Shown here: positions 26,208 to 37,393 of the stretch, one piece after another
Numbering within the stretch: position 1 is the stretch's first letter
How the letters are laid out: each line of letters begins with the position of its first letter
Assembly: GCF_932276165.1 (NCBI RefSeq)
Contig: NC_063992.1
Span: 2,242,001-2,306,000, forward strand
Reading direction: 5' to 3'
From: Plutella xylostella
Lineage: Eukaryota > Arthropoda > Insecta > Lepidoptera > Plutellidae
DNA: 64,000 nucleotides
Translations under genes and position numbers: made by a program
Notes under the pieces: generated by a model
Databases searched by the model: none
What the model was told of the DNA's origin: nothing
Seen by the model: the letters and a program-made list of their open reading frames with translations, nothing else

Positions 26208-26945
26208 CGACTTCACAAAACCACTAAAATGTAAGAAATAATTTAATGTTTACACAAATTCTACTCGTATGTGACAGTACAAAATATACCTAAGCAGGAA
26301 CTGTTCTTTTTTGATGTTGGTGCGGTGACAAAGTAATCTGAAGAAATATGGCACCAACTTCAAAAAAGAACAGTTCCTGCTTAGGTATATTTGTACTGTC
26401 ACATATAATTTGTGTAAAACTTAAATTATTTCTTACATTTTAGTGGTTTTTTGAAGTCGGTTTTTTAATTATTATTTTATTTTATAGTTTTTAGTTTATT
26501 TGCAATAATTTTAATCAAAAGTAAGATACAAATGATACCAAAAAGTCCTACTAATCAATACGAATCATTCAAGCCTAAACACGAGGTAGTTGCTATATAC
26601 CGTTGAGGAGTTCCCTTGAATGCCTTCCGTTTCCATCATCAGATCAGCTCAAGGTCACCATCATATTTTTTGTTATAAGAACTATATTTACGTTCTTAAT
26701 TTCATTAGAATCGGTTAATATGTGTCCAAAATGCAAATTCATACCCTGTTTTTACCCCTTTACCAACCCTTAGGGGTAAGATAAAATTCTGAAAAAAAAT
26801 GGGACCACCTGGGAGCTCAACCCAATACAACAAAAAAGAATTTTCAAAATCGGTTCATAAACGGCGGAGTAATCAGTGAACATACATAAAAAAAAAATAT
26901 CCCGACGAATTGAGAACCTCCTCCTTTTTTTGAAGTCGGTTTAAA
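26208..26945. repeat. CCGACTTC-ended repeat block, including a long hairpin
   Basis: Region 26208-26466 is a near-palindrome with arms of about 110 bases (from AACCGACTTCACAAAACCAC to GTGGTTTTTTGAAGTCGG). A further CCGACTTC-type sequence ends at 26945 with TTTTTTTGAAGTCGG. It is inserted in the surrounding MITE. Superfamily unresolved. Confidence 0.65.
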
Positions 26946-26997
26946 AAGGTATATATGCCATTTGGTGTCTGCATTTTGTAAGTGGAACTGTTTCTTT

Positions 26998-27755
26998 GGG
27001 GTTCCGCTCATCTCGCATAATCTTTATTGACCAAAACTCATTTCGCATAACTCGTATGGTCTAAACTTTTTTGGCCGAACCATCACTTTGCCAAGACTTA
27101 TGTGGCATAAGGCTCGTTTCGTCTAAAACTCTTTAGGCACAATCTTTAAACACCTAAGTTTCGTTTGCTCAAATTTATGTTCGTCTATACCTATGTATAA
27201 TCTTGTTTCTCCTAATGTTATCTTAATAAATAATATATTAAGTATGTAGTAAATGTACAAATTGTGGTATTTTTCTCCTACATCTCGAAAATCACGATAT
27301 TGTATGACCAAAAAATCGAAAGTTAGCGACCAATATAATTATTACAAACCCCATGAGATCGAAACCTAAAAATAGGTGCGACGACGAGCAAAGCGAGGAG
27401 GAGCGTGTTAGGTGCACATGTTCATCAAAACCAAAGCGGAGCGCAGCGAAGCGGAGCGGAGCGTTTTCCAAACAGCGGAAACAATACAAGGCACCAGTTT
27501 GCGCTATGTAGGGAGACGCTCCGTCAAAGTTAAAGCCAAACGAATATTATTACTTTGTATAAACCTATGCCATAGCATTATTAGGCTGTTCAAGATTTGG
27601 CCATACCATTATTAGGCTAAACCATGTTATGCGAAATAACTTTTTACTAAACGAGATTTATGCCATACGATTTTCGGCGTAACGAGACTTTGACCAAACG
27701 TTACTATGCAATACGAGACTAGGCAAAAAAATCTTATGCCAAAAAAGGTAGAACC
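26998..27755. mobile_element. Phrase-array element with one AGCGN core, 758 bp
   Basis: It is flanked by an 8-bp duplication GTTTCTTT (26990-26997 and 27756-27763). Ends are GGGGTTCCGC and, inverted, GGTTCTACC. The left half repeats phrases like ACTCATTTCGCATAAC; the right half has them inverted (TTATGCGAAATAAC). One core module at 27363-27470 matches the three at 43.6-44.1 kb. Confidence 0.8.
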
Positions 27756-28106
27756 GTTTCTTTGCCCGTCAGTGTATTTTGACGCTTTTAGCTGTGGATG
27801 TATGGTATGGTATTAAATCAAATTTTAAATACATTTTGTACTTACTGACAGACGTATAACAGGCTACTAAATAGGTTTAGCGTTTGGTGAAATTCCACCT
27901 AACATGGAAAAAACAAATGCCACTTTTGGAACTAACAAATTTGCCTTACATTTTGACAGTGACCGTTGACGATACGCAACGTTAACGGAGGATCGAAACT
28001 TGTGCTCACGACCCTGTTCATTCCAATAAGGGTATCTTTTGTTTGAGATGTCTTTCCCCATAGAATGGGATATATGGCAATAATTTTCATACATAAATGC
28101 ATAATG

Positions 28107-28175
28107 CCTTATATTCTTCTTTGGGTACCATCTTCTATCGGAGGTCGGCTAAGTTCTGGTTTATTCTTTCCTTAG
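28107..28175 (-). repeat. LINE 3' end fragment
   Basis: In reverse it matches the CCGACCTCCGATAGAAGATG text and AAGAA tail of the fragment at 59.5 kb. Confidence 0.5.
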
Positions 28176-28187
28176 AGACTTATGCCT

Positions 28188-29105
28188 TGTAATGTAGCAG
28201 CTCAGCTGGAGCGGGTCTGGACCACCGGGGAGCGACCCCTGGGTGAATCGACCTCTCTGGCCTCCCCCGAGAGTAGGGGTTGGATGCTATATTAAATATG
28301 TACTTACCCTAATGACTACTGGTTTCCTAGTGCTTAGGGCTGGTACTGAATGTCTCTCGAATGGTGTATACCGGGAAGCGGTCCTAGGCTAGCTCAAGTC
28401 GGTGCCGGGCCTCTGAAGGAGTCTCCGGTCACCCTGGGGGATTATAATATGACCGTGAAACGGTCCTAGCTAATCTAACCTTATTCCTGAGGCCCCTGGA
28501 GGGAAATAACCTCGGTAGGTGTACGGGATAGAAATGAATAACACGGATTACAATATACAACAATTAGGCGGGACTGGCTCCGCTTTATTTACAATAATAA
28601 CTTATATGTCTAGTACTTACAGCTTGTAACTATGTATTCACCACACAAATGCACAAATAAGGATATTTATTAAGTATCTAACTATTTAAACAGGGCCCTG
28701 AAGGGGCAAACGCGGATTTGTAACAAATAGTAGGAAAGGATAAGGGGTACAGGATCTTGGGCTAATAATCGCAGCCGCGCCAGAAGCCTCAGTCGCATCG
28801 AGGGGGCAACCAAGCTGCGCCTTTTGAGACAGATCGTCGCGACGCGGGATATAGATACATAAATACAATAAGGGTGAGTGGGAAGGAAGCACGGGATAGG
28901 AGCTGATCAAACGCCGGAGCTGGAGTTGACGAATGGTGCCGGATCGGCGGTCTTGCGGTGCTTTATAGGTGCGGCGGCCGTGCCGTCCCGCTTCCCCTCT
29001 GGTCACCCGGAGTGGTCTGTGCGGTGCCCCACCCCGCGGCGTTCTTGTTGTTGGCTCGGAGATGCGGGTAGGTGTGTTGGACGTTGTTGTAACGACTTCG
29101 TTACA
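28188..29105 (-). repeat. 3' LTR (element on minus strand), 918 bp
   Basis: Begins TGTAATGTAG and ends CGTTACA on the plus strand, the inverted TG/CA ends expected of an LTR. Its partner is at 35451-36376. The polypurine tract abuts it. Confidence 0.95.
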
Positions 29106-29117
29106 TTCTCCCCCCTC
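29106..29117 (-). other. Polypurine tract of the LTR element
   Basis: The minus strand reads GAGGGGGGAGAA immediately before the TGTAACG start of the 3' LTR, the classic plus-strand primer site. Confidence 0.85.
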
Positions 29118-29659
29118 AACGGTAGAATTTTTACCTGATAAAAATTCACAAGATCTGTATACATATTGTCAAAGGGGATTATGCGGTTAAACGGTTATTT
29201 TTACGGGATTATTTGTGCATTCGGTATTATATCTTTATGCTATTATTACAAGTTACATTATTTCGGTATGCAGTATGCATTATTATTTACTTTAGCAAAA
29301 AAAACAAGATTATAAGGTAAATAGTACATGAGCATTTCATCTTTGCTTAGTGCAGGTAAATTCGGACGGAAACGGTATATTCGGGATTCTTTTCTGTACA
29401 AAAGATTGTGAATATTTTGTTTTTATGAGCATGAGCAAGGATAAAATGCGTGGTTGGTTTTACTTACATTGTAGGCTATGTACAACTTATTGTGTACTCG
29501 GTATACATTTTCCTTCTTATATAATATAGTTTTGGTTATTTACGGATGCAATTTACTAAGTTCTTTACATTGCAAATCAATTAAAAGTTAAAATTTATAC
29601 GGCGCATGCATCATGCATGTGCCCTTGCGCTGCTGAAATTTACTCGGTTTGACACCTGA

Positions 29660-30807
29660 CAATGAATGGGAGGTTTTCAACCATAGACAACGTCCATAGA
29701 CAAAACCCGACAATAGATGGCGCTAGTAAATCTTCATACTGAACAGGACTGCATATTTTTTTATAGCCGGCATGGATTCGAGTCCTTTCAGCCAATACAA
29801 AAATCCATGTTTATTCCACAGAATAATACTAACTATGATTAAATAGTTTGCCTACAAGTTGCCTATTAGGCAAATATTGCCAAATACAAATTATTTCGTA
29901 GCATAACTGGTATTTGTTGAGAACGTGCAAACTAATAATAATAAATTGCTGTTATATGTAGTTATACATAATATTAAGTGTGAACTAGTTGAGATCATCT
30001 GCATCCTCTGTCCATGTCCGAGGCGCGACCGCCGTGTGTAAGTATCATAATTATTCTGAGGCACGTTGGAAGTAATGATTTCTCTATGGTAGAGCAGACA
30101 TTAGTAGGTGGGTACGGTACTTAGTTTTCTCTACCCACACCACAAAACTAAAGTTTTCCGACTCTCTGAATAGCATTTATAGTAGATATGTCGTCGTGTT
30201 GACAAATTCCACAAAACGAAACAAGACGGGCAAAATGGATGGAAGCATTAAAAGAATTAAAGCCTGGATTAAACATAAAAAGCATTCAAGAATATGCCCC
30301 GGCCACTTCAAACCATCAGACTACCTCTTAGGTAATACTACTTACTTATTCTTGCTCATTCAGTAGGTAGGTTATTAAAACAAACTTTTTAATAATTATT
30401 ATCTTTAACTAAACCTGAGGCATTTTATTTTATAGGTAAATCAAGGATCAGGCGTACAGTTGACCATGATCCATAGTCTTTTCCCATGATTGTTTCAAGG
30501 TCCGGAGTACAGGCAGGGGTAAATCGTAATGGCAAGCAAGGGTCCAGGGGGAGTGCAAAGGTCGGTCGGGTATAGAAGTCACAAAAGTCCAAAAGAATAG
30601 CCAGAGTCGTCGAAATTATCACAAAACACAGCACCGGAGACATTCGCGTAGCTACAAGAGAAACCGAATGACATAACATTTGTTTTGTAGTAGGTCTGTG
30701 ACATTTGTCATCTCCGTTTCCTCAGAAGAATGTAGCTCACTACTAAAAACGACAGGCCGAATGCCATCTATTGGTCGATTTTGGAACTACTGGAAAATCT
30801 CCCATTG
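29660..30807 (+). mobile_element. Inverted-repeat insertion carrying a THAP-like fragment (P-element-like?)
   Basis: The left end reads CAATGAATGGGAGGTTTTC and the right end, inverted, CAATGGGAGATTTTCC; both arms then carry CAATAGATGGC. A clear target duplication was not found (ACC at most), so boundaries are approximate. It lies in the non-coding 3' region of the LTR element. The THAP-like fragment suggests a P-type transposon, but transposase beyond that domain is not recognisable. Confidence 0.5.
30206..30332 (+). pseudogene. THAP zinc-finger domain fragment with a frameshift
   Basis: One frame reads RRAKWMEALKELKPGLN and, after an apparent one-base loss near 30280, another reads KHSRICPGHFKPSDYL. 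Together they match the second half of a THAP domain (W-x-x-A-L plus S-x-x-C-x-x-HF-x-x-x-D-Y/F). A donor-like TTAG|GTAATA follows. THAP domains bind DNA in P-element transposases and in host proteins; this copy is inactive. Confidence 0.6.
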
Positions 30808-31327
30808 CCAACCAAAATTCTAACCTGTGTACGTTCACAGAGGCGTGACGTATATTGGGCAGGAGGCTGCCTTCAAAAATGTTACAATCCTTATTCTAAG
30901 TCTGAGCAAAATTTTTACCTGTGACTTGGATGTAAAAAGGTGGTTGTTATACGTTTAACATATCTGTGTGTCTATTATTTACTTATATTATATTATACTA
31001 CGGACGGACGGTATTAAATGTGTGCATTTGCGTTTACATTTTTACCTATTTCTATATTTTTAATACAGATTGTGGTTTTTCGGTTGTACATCTATTATTA
31101 ATTAAATTACTAATTATACACAGTTAATAAGATTTATACGGTACGGTACGGAATGACTAGGTCATAAATATATAAATGTTTTAACTTTTTACGGCTTCGA
31201 TCTTCGATCTTCATTATTGATGACTGAGGGTAGGTTTGGAATAATCGGTTCGTTCGGCATCGCATGAGTACCGCGGCTAGGCACATCTGGCGATGGGTGA
31301 TGACGTCGTCGGTAGTCGGTAGGTAAC

Positions 31328-31812
31328 TTATTGCTTCGGTTCGGTGGAATTTGGTTGCGGCGAGTTTGATGATGATGATTTTAGTCGTTCTTTGTACTTT
31401 TTCATATGATGAAGAACATCTTTGTACATCCCGGGCCAGTAATATGTTTCGGCAATACTTTTTAAGACTTTTGTCGTGCTTAGGTATTTTGTTTTTGCTT
31501 GTCCATTATGGTGTTGTTCGATAATCGACCTTCTTTTCATTGTCGGAACGCATATTTTCCATTGGGATTGTGCGTCTATCTTGACCCCGTATCTTGGAAT
31601 TACAATTCGTTTATGGAGTGAGCCGTTTTTAATTGTAAATGTTGGGTCATTTTCAGGTGAATTTTGGGTTTCGATCATTTTTCTCTCGAACCATTCTTTT
31701 CGTTCCTGGATTGAAGCTGTGTCGGGATACCTTGGTGGATGTTGTTGATTAGGTATTTTCTTGTGCTTGCGGTATTTCGACTTTCTTGGGCCGTTGATTT
31801 TATTATTTTTCG
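31328..31812 (-). CDS. Continuation of the LTR-element frame: degenerate integrase H2C2-like region
   Basis: This segment is open in the same frame as the Gag-protease part, from the hAT boundary to a stop at 31328. Without the insertion the whole frame would be about 615 codons. It contains IIEQHHNGQAKTK and YYWPGMYKDVLHHMKK, which resemble the zinc-binding H2C2 region in front of retroviral-type integrases (H-x-GH-x-G-x-x-KT and YYWPGM). However, the two cysteines that should follow are replaced by KKYKERLKSS, and no integrase core follows. The tail is low-complexity (SSSSNSPQPNS). It reads as a remnant left by deletion of most of pol, either in this copy or in the family. Confidence 0.75.
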
Positions 31813-31820
31813 GTGGTGTT

Positions 31821-33789
31821 CAAGGGCGTACCCAGGATTTCAGCTAGGGAGGGGCAGCTTATACCTGTTTCTTGGCAGGAAAAATTACGTTTATTTTATC
31901 TTCTAATTCCTTTCGAACCTGAGTGATACGAATGTGCGCTCGATTTAGTACCTACAATTTTTTTTAGGCGTTAAAGTTATTTCGCCTTTTCCAACCGAAA
32001 CGCATCGTTTGTGCATATGCCTAAAAAAATTGTGTTTGATATTTGAAGTCAGTTTGCCTGTGACAGGCGACGAAAATGGCGGCACACATTATTCCTGACA
32101 GCTGGCGAGTTAAGAAATTAATATTATTTTGCAAATTTAGATAATTTTCCTTACATAGGTACTTTATGCTACATTGTTATATTACATTCTTATCTTTGTT
32201 GCAAGCATAGTCTGGTTTGCAAAACACAATGATTCTGTGATAATATTTGTTCGCCAAAACAGCTACGCAAAAATGTGCTGTTCAGGTTAAAAATTTAGAA
32301 ATTCACAAAATAGGCTGCTTGACTCATATCAAATTCAGGATTAATGAGTATTTATTGCAGTATTTAATTTACGAAACCAAAATATATTGATTTCGGCTAA
32401 TTAAACTCCAGGATGGTTGCATAATTTCTATTTAAAAATTATTATTTTTTATTATAATTTTGAACCCTGAAATTGAACGCTATTGGTCATGTTGTGACGT
32501 CAGCTGCTTCGTGCTGTGTCGAGAGTTTTAAGTGTAGTGGTATCTTCAACTGTGATAAATGAATGATTTGTTCCCTTCTGACGCCATATCAGTCTACACC
32601 ATAGATAATTTCATAACAAATATCTAAGAGCGTTTTCGCCTCTTTACGAAAAGTAAAACATTAAAATTAAGTTTTGGGATTGTCTAGGTCCCAAAAAATA
32701 TGAGAGTATTTTTTTTATCTAATAGAACAATTATCAATCATATGAGACCTTCTTTAAAAAAGGGTCAAGTAGCCGCACTAGGTAGTATTTTATAATAATA
32801 ATTGTACTTCTTGTACCATGAACCAGCACCCAGGGTCCCAGACACGTGGAAGGCGTTCATGGGCCGAATTATTATGTAGGGACCCGTTTGACAAGTTATG
32901 GTATGGGGTGCTAAATGGACTGGGTAACTGGGACTATGGAAGGACTATGGCTCCTGTCTGACCTATACATTTCACACACGGATAAAAAGGCAGGGAGTGG
33001 CTCGTAAACACAGTAACTTTACTAAGTAACACATCCTTCTAAGAGCATTTTTGCTCTAGTGAAACACCACTCAAGCTAGCCAAGCAAAAGGTGGGAGATA
33101 GATACTGTTCCTCTTCAGTTTTCTGGATAATAAAATAAAGGCAAGCCAGAGATGAGGAACAGGGGTCTTCCCTCTGGAATCTGATGGGTGAAGTCCCTAA
33201 TGCCCAACAGCTGGCCAGAAGCTGCTCTGCCCCTATATGATTATCATCATTATTATTATTTTCAATAGATATGTACCTAGTAATAGAGACTGAAACTGAA
33301 GATTTGAGCTAATAATGTTTTTCTTTTTATATTTCATCCCTTAAAGTTGACATTTATGTGATGAAAGTCAAAACTCATTAGAATAAAAAAATGAGTCAAA
33401 AAGCTAAATTTCTTTAATTATATTATTGTTTTTATGATATATAGTTGCAATGATTGATTTAAGAAAGTGAGTAATTCATATTTTCTGTTTTTTATTTCAG
33501 TTACTTAAGTAGGTACCTATCCTAAGTAAAATACCGCAATGCACAAATGTGTGTTAGTGGAGTTGAAACCCATATACTTACTTACTTAGCACGAATGTGC
33601 TACGACTTATCCGAAAAAAACGGAAAATTTATGTTAATTTATGTTTTTTATTATTTTCCCTAGCACTTTTAGGCATATAAGTCGATATTATGTAATATTT
33701 TTAAACATAATGATAGAAAAAAATCTTAGGTTCGAAAGGGCTAGGGGGGGGCAGCTGCCCCCCCCTGCCCCTACCTGGGTACGCCCATG
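31821..33789. mobile_element. hAT-type DNA transposon, non-autonomous, 1969 bp, inside the LTR element
   Basis: Ends are CAAGGGCGTACCCAGG and, inverted, CATGGGCGTACCCAGG. It is flanked by a perfect 8-bp duplication GTGGTGTT (31813-31820 and 33790-33797). The 8-bp duplication and CA-start support hAT. No transposase was recognised inside. A block at about 32615-32780 resembles part of the element at 41901-42494. Confidence 0.9.
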
Positions 33790-35152
33790 GTGGTGTTGAT
33801 TCTTGTGCGACGACTTGCGGTTCCTGTTGGTTAGTTTCCTGGACTTCTTTCGGCGTCTTTTCGGTGTTGTTTTCCCAGATTATTGTGGCTCCTGCTTTTC
33901 TAAGGAGATCTATACCTATGATGATAAGGTTTGACGGTGAGTAATGTGGTAGCACGAAGAGTTCGTGTGTTATTTTTCTCTGCCGGATCTCAATCTCTGG
34001 TTCTATTCTGAGCTTCACGTCCATGCCGCTGCCATCTGCGAGGGTTACTCGCATGCCTGTGACTTCTTCTTTATCAGCGTTTGTCGAGTTCTGTTCATAG
34101 ATATTTCTACTGATGTAAGATCTGGTGGAGCCTGTATCAACTAGTGCTCGGTACGTGATTCCCCCTATTTTCACGTCTTCGAAGATTCGGTATTCTGGTC
34201 GGTTTTCTTCGGCGGTTATGTTCGTGTCTCCGAACTTGGTTTCTCTTCTGCAGCAGTTGCGCGTTAGTCTCCCGAGGACTCCGCATTGGCTACAGAACAG
34301 TACTTGCTTGCCCCGGCATTCCTTGTGTGAGTGGCCTGCTTTGCCGCAGTTCCAACAGCACGTGGTCTTGTCGTATTTTTCGTGTATTTTACGCGGTTCT
34401 GGTGATCTTTCTGGATAGGTTTTCGGTGTCTGGCGGTGTCGGTCTGGTTGGTTGTTCCATTGTTGAGATGAGGATTCTTCTGTTATCTGCTCGTACTCGG
34501 CTGCCTGTCTAATTAATTCCCCGAGGCTGGTGAAGTCTTGCTTCTTGATGTAGTACTTGTAATTCGCGTTCATGTTCTCGTATATTCTTTCTTCTTTTTC
34601 TGTTTTGGTCATTTTCCCATATCTTCTCATCAGGGTTTGTATGTCGGTCAGGTAATCGACGAAAGATTCACGGTGGTGTTGTTTGCGTGCGATGATCATC
34701 TCGAGCAGGTTCTTCTCGTATCCCGCCGGGTAGTAGAATAGTTTGAAGTCTTTTAGGAAGTCTTCCCACTTGTCCCAGGTGTCGGAATTGTTTCTATACC
34801 ATAATAACGGTTTTCCTCTCAGCACTTTCGGTAGTACCTGGAGTAATCGGTCCTGCGGAACGTCACCTGATGACGTCAGTTCATCCAAACGCTCGATGAA
34901 CTCAACCGGGTCGCATGCGGTGTCGAACGATATATTCCATTCCCTCACGATGGACGACAGGTTCAGCTGGCTCGTGGTTTTGGTCTGGTCTTCGGATGTC
35001 ATCTCGAAGGTCTCCTCCTCTTCTTTTCTGGTGTGGTCGGCTAGCTGTTTTCTTAGTTTGTCTACGGTTAAATTTACGGTCGGTAGCTTCCTTTCCTTGC
35101 TCTCCCTTATTAATTCCTCTTTACTAAGGTTATAAATCCAAGAAGTTGGCAT
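33790..35152 (-). CDS. Gag-protease reading frame of the LTR element (interrupted by a hAT insertion)
   Basis: The frame opens at 35152 (MPTSWIYNLSKEELI). A SAP-like N-terminal helix pair is followed by a Gag capsid region (residues about 70-220). Then comes a CCHC zinc knuckle, CWNCGKAGHSHKEC, and a second one in which Arg replaces the His (CSQCGVLGRLTRNC). A retropepsin domain follows with the active-site triad in ALVDTGSTRSYIS and a later IIGIDLL flap/end motif. Host-element sequence stops at 33790. The apparent C-terminus beyond it (WAYPGRGRGG onward, to the stop at 33701) belongs to the hAT. On the far side the same frame resumes without a stop, because the 1977 bases of insertion plus duplication are a multiple of three. 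Gag-protease function is inferred from family motifs. Confidence 0.9.
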
Positions 35153-35430
35153 TTGATTTTATACAGGTATATTTATCTATTATAAAACGGGGCCAGTTTG
35201 TAATCGGTTTCGAAAAATTTAATAAAAATGACCAACAAAAATTTTTGTTCTTTACTTTTGAATTGTTATTTTTGTTAAACGGGGTCGGTCGGTCGGTTGT
35301 CGGTCTATTTTTAGAATGATTGCGGGTAGGTAGTTAAATTGAACGGTAAGTCGGTCGGTTGGTTATTTCTATTGATTTACGTGTTATTACGGGGGGCTAA
35401 ATAATATTAGATCTTGACGAAAATAAGTGG

Positions 35431-35450
35431 ATTTTTAAGTTGGGCGCCAA
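35431..35450 (-). other. Primer-binding site of the LTR element
   Basis: Directly inside the 5' LTR the minus strand reads TTGGCGCCCAACTT. TGGCGCC matches the complement of a tRNA 3' end (GGCGCCA). The tRNA species was not determined. Confidence 0.75.
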
Positions 35451-36376
35451 TGTAATGTAGCAGCTCAGCTGGAGCGGGTCTGGACCACCGGGGAGCGACC
35501 CCTGGGTGAATCGACCTCTCTGGCCTCCCCCGAGAGTAGGGGTTGGATGCTATATTAAATATGTACTTACCCTAATGACTACTGGTTTCCTAGTGCTTAG
35601 GGCTGGTACTGAATGTCTCTCGAATGGTGTATACCGGGAAGCGGTCCTAGGCTAGCTCAAGTCGGTGCCGGGCCTCTGAAGGAGTCTCCGGTCACCCTGG
35701 GGGATTATAATATGACCGTGAAACGGTCCTAGCTAATCTAACCTTATTCCTGAGGCCCCTGGAGGGAAATAACCTCGGTAGGTGTACGGGATGGAAATGA
35801 ATAACACGGATTACAATATACAACAATTAGGCGGGACTGGCTCCGCTTTATTTACAATAATAACTTATATGTCTAGTACTTACAGCTTGTAACTATGTAT
35901 TCACCACACAAATGCACAAATAAGGATATTTATTAAGTATCTAACTATTTAAACAGGGCCCTGAAGGGGCAAACGCGGATTTGTAACAAATAGTAGGAAA
36001 GGATAAGGGGTACAGGATCTTGGGCTAATAATCGCAGCCGCGCCAGAAGCCTCAGTCGCATCGAGGGGGCAACCAAGCTGCGCCTTTTGAGACAGATCGT
36101 CGCGACGCGGGATATAGATACATAAATACAATAAGGGTGAGTGGGAAGGAAGCACGGGATAGGAGCTGATCAAACGCCGGAGCTGGAGTTGACGAATGCC
36201 CGAATGGTGCCGGATCGGCGGTCTTGCGGTGCTTTATAGGTGCGGCGGCCGTGCCGTCCCGCTTCCCCTCTGGTCACCCGGAGTGGTCTGTGCGGTGCCC
36301 CACCCCGCGGCGTTCTTGTTGTTGGCTCGGAGATGCGGGTAGGTGTGTTGGACGTTGTTGTAACGACTTCGTTACA
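35451..36376 (-). repeat. 5' LTR (element on minus strand), 926 bp
   Basis: Same ends as the partner. It differs by an 8-base insertion in GACGAATGCCCGAATGG near 36196 and one A/G change near 35793. The promoter of the element should lie here, reading leftward. Confidence 0.95.
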
Positions 36377-36966
36377 GCCTTATAGAGAGTAAATTATTTC
36401 AAATATATTTTGATCCCCTCTGTACCCGTATCATACAACTGAATGGTTTGTGAGAGGAAATGTCCAAAAAACACGGAGTTTGATATTTCAAAAAAGGAAA
36501 AGCTAAAATCATGTGTAATTGTGTGGTTTTGTAAACCTTCTGCAAACTAACTGTAAGTTCTGTTAGTTACGAATAGTTACGATTACATTACTATTTGATT
36601 GACGCATCAGCTACATTTTTCATCCACTAGGTATTTCGGTTGGTCCGAAAATAAACAAAACCATTTGTTTAAATATTTTTTTTATTTAAAACCAGATTTA
36701 TTATAATTATGTAAGAATATCGTCAACATTTTTACTATATTTAAAAACATTAAAACTATAGTAGGTACAAAAGCTAAGTTAGTATAAAATTTAAAGTCTT
36801 CTTAATGTTTCATGTATTGACAAACAAATTTATATATAAAATAACAATTATTATCCTAATTTTTACATTTTCAGGAGCTTTAATTTTTACAAATACTTTA
36901 TACTTTATAATGAAAATCATTTTTTTTTAATAGAGATATTGACGAAATAAATCCTACCAAATAAAA

Positions 36967-37056
36967 CAGGGTGTTGAAACGTGGCAAAGTAAGCCGAAAC
37001 TGTGCCACTCCATTCTTTCCTTTTTCGGTTTACAGTATCACTTTTATTACACCCTG
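36967..37056. mobile_element. Small MITE of the CAGGGTGTTG family
   Basis: CAGGGTGTTGAAACGTGGC at the left, CACCCTG at the right; the inner AGTAAGCCGAAA is shared with relatives near 39.8 and 52.5 kb. The left TA is lost. Confidence 0.55.
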
Positions 37057-37393
37057 TATAAAGCTTAACATGTATGGCCTTTGCGGAGTCCAATGCGACA
37101 AAGTGTAGGTCAATATATTTTTTTTTTCATCTTTATTTAGCTTATCGATTTTGATAAAATATAATGTACATAACTATTAACAACATACGATATACGATAG
37201 TCTCATCAGAGTCGCATATATAATCTGTTTTATACGAATACATTAGTTAATATTATTAGGAAAATTCAAATATAAGTAACAACGATACCTATTTAATATG
37301 GCTCATGAACAATTTCATACAAGATGTTGCAAACAAGTTTGTTTAATATTTAGGATACTTACAAAAAATATGATATCCATTTTAGTTACTTAA

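Larger units (their letters stand above)
26018..27774. mobile_element. TA-flanked MITE of the CACTCACGGGCAATG family, expanded by two insertions
   Basis: The left end at 26018 and right end at 27774 are both followed by TA. The body resumes at about 26948-26989. The two inserts are a CCGACTTC-ended block (about 26208-26945) and the phrase-array element at 26998-27755. Confidence 0.82.
28188..36376 (-). mobile_element. Ty3/gypsy-type LTR retrotransposon, non-autonomous, with nested insertions
   Basis: Direct repeats 28188-29105 and 35451-36376 both run TGTAATG to GTTACA and are flanked by GCCT (28184-28187 and 36377-36380). I found only one substitution and one 8-base insertion between them, so the copy is young. 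On the minus strand the order is 5' LTR, primer-binding site, Gag-protease frame, a remnant H2C2 region, about 2 kb without coding, polypurine tract, 3' LTR. Reverse transcriptase, RNase H and the integrase core are absent. A hAT element (31821-33789) interrupts the coding frame, and a THAP-bearing insertion lies at about 29660-30807. Confidence 0.92.

Noticed and set aside
28686..29190. Open frames inside the LTRs (also at 35949-36173)
   Set aside because: They are duplicated in both LTRs simply because the LTRs are copies; no protein family resemblance.
33701..33789. C-terminal end of the Gag frame (GRGRGGQLPPPSP)
   Set aside because: It lies inside the hAT element beyond the target duplication; it is read-through, not retroelement protein.
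34125..35135. Plus-strand frames opposite the Gag-protease region
   Set aside because: Antisense shadows of a well-supported coding frame, with no domain of their own.
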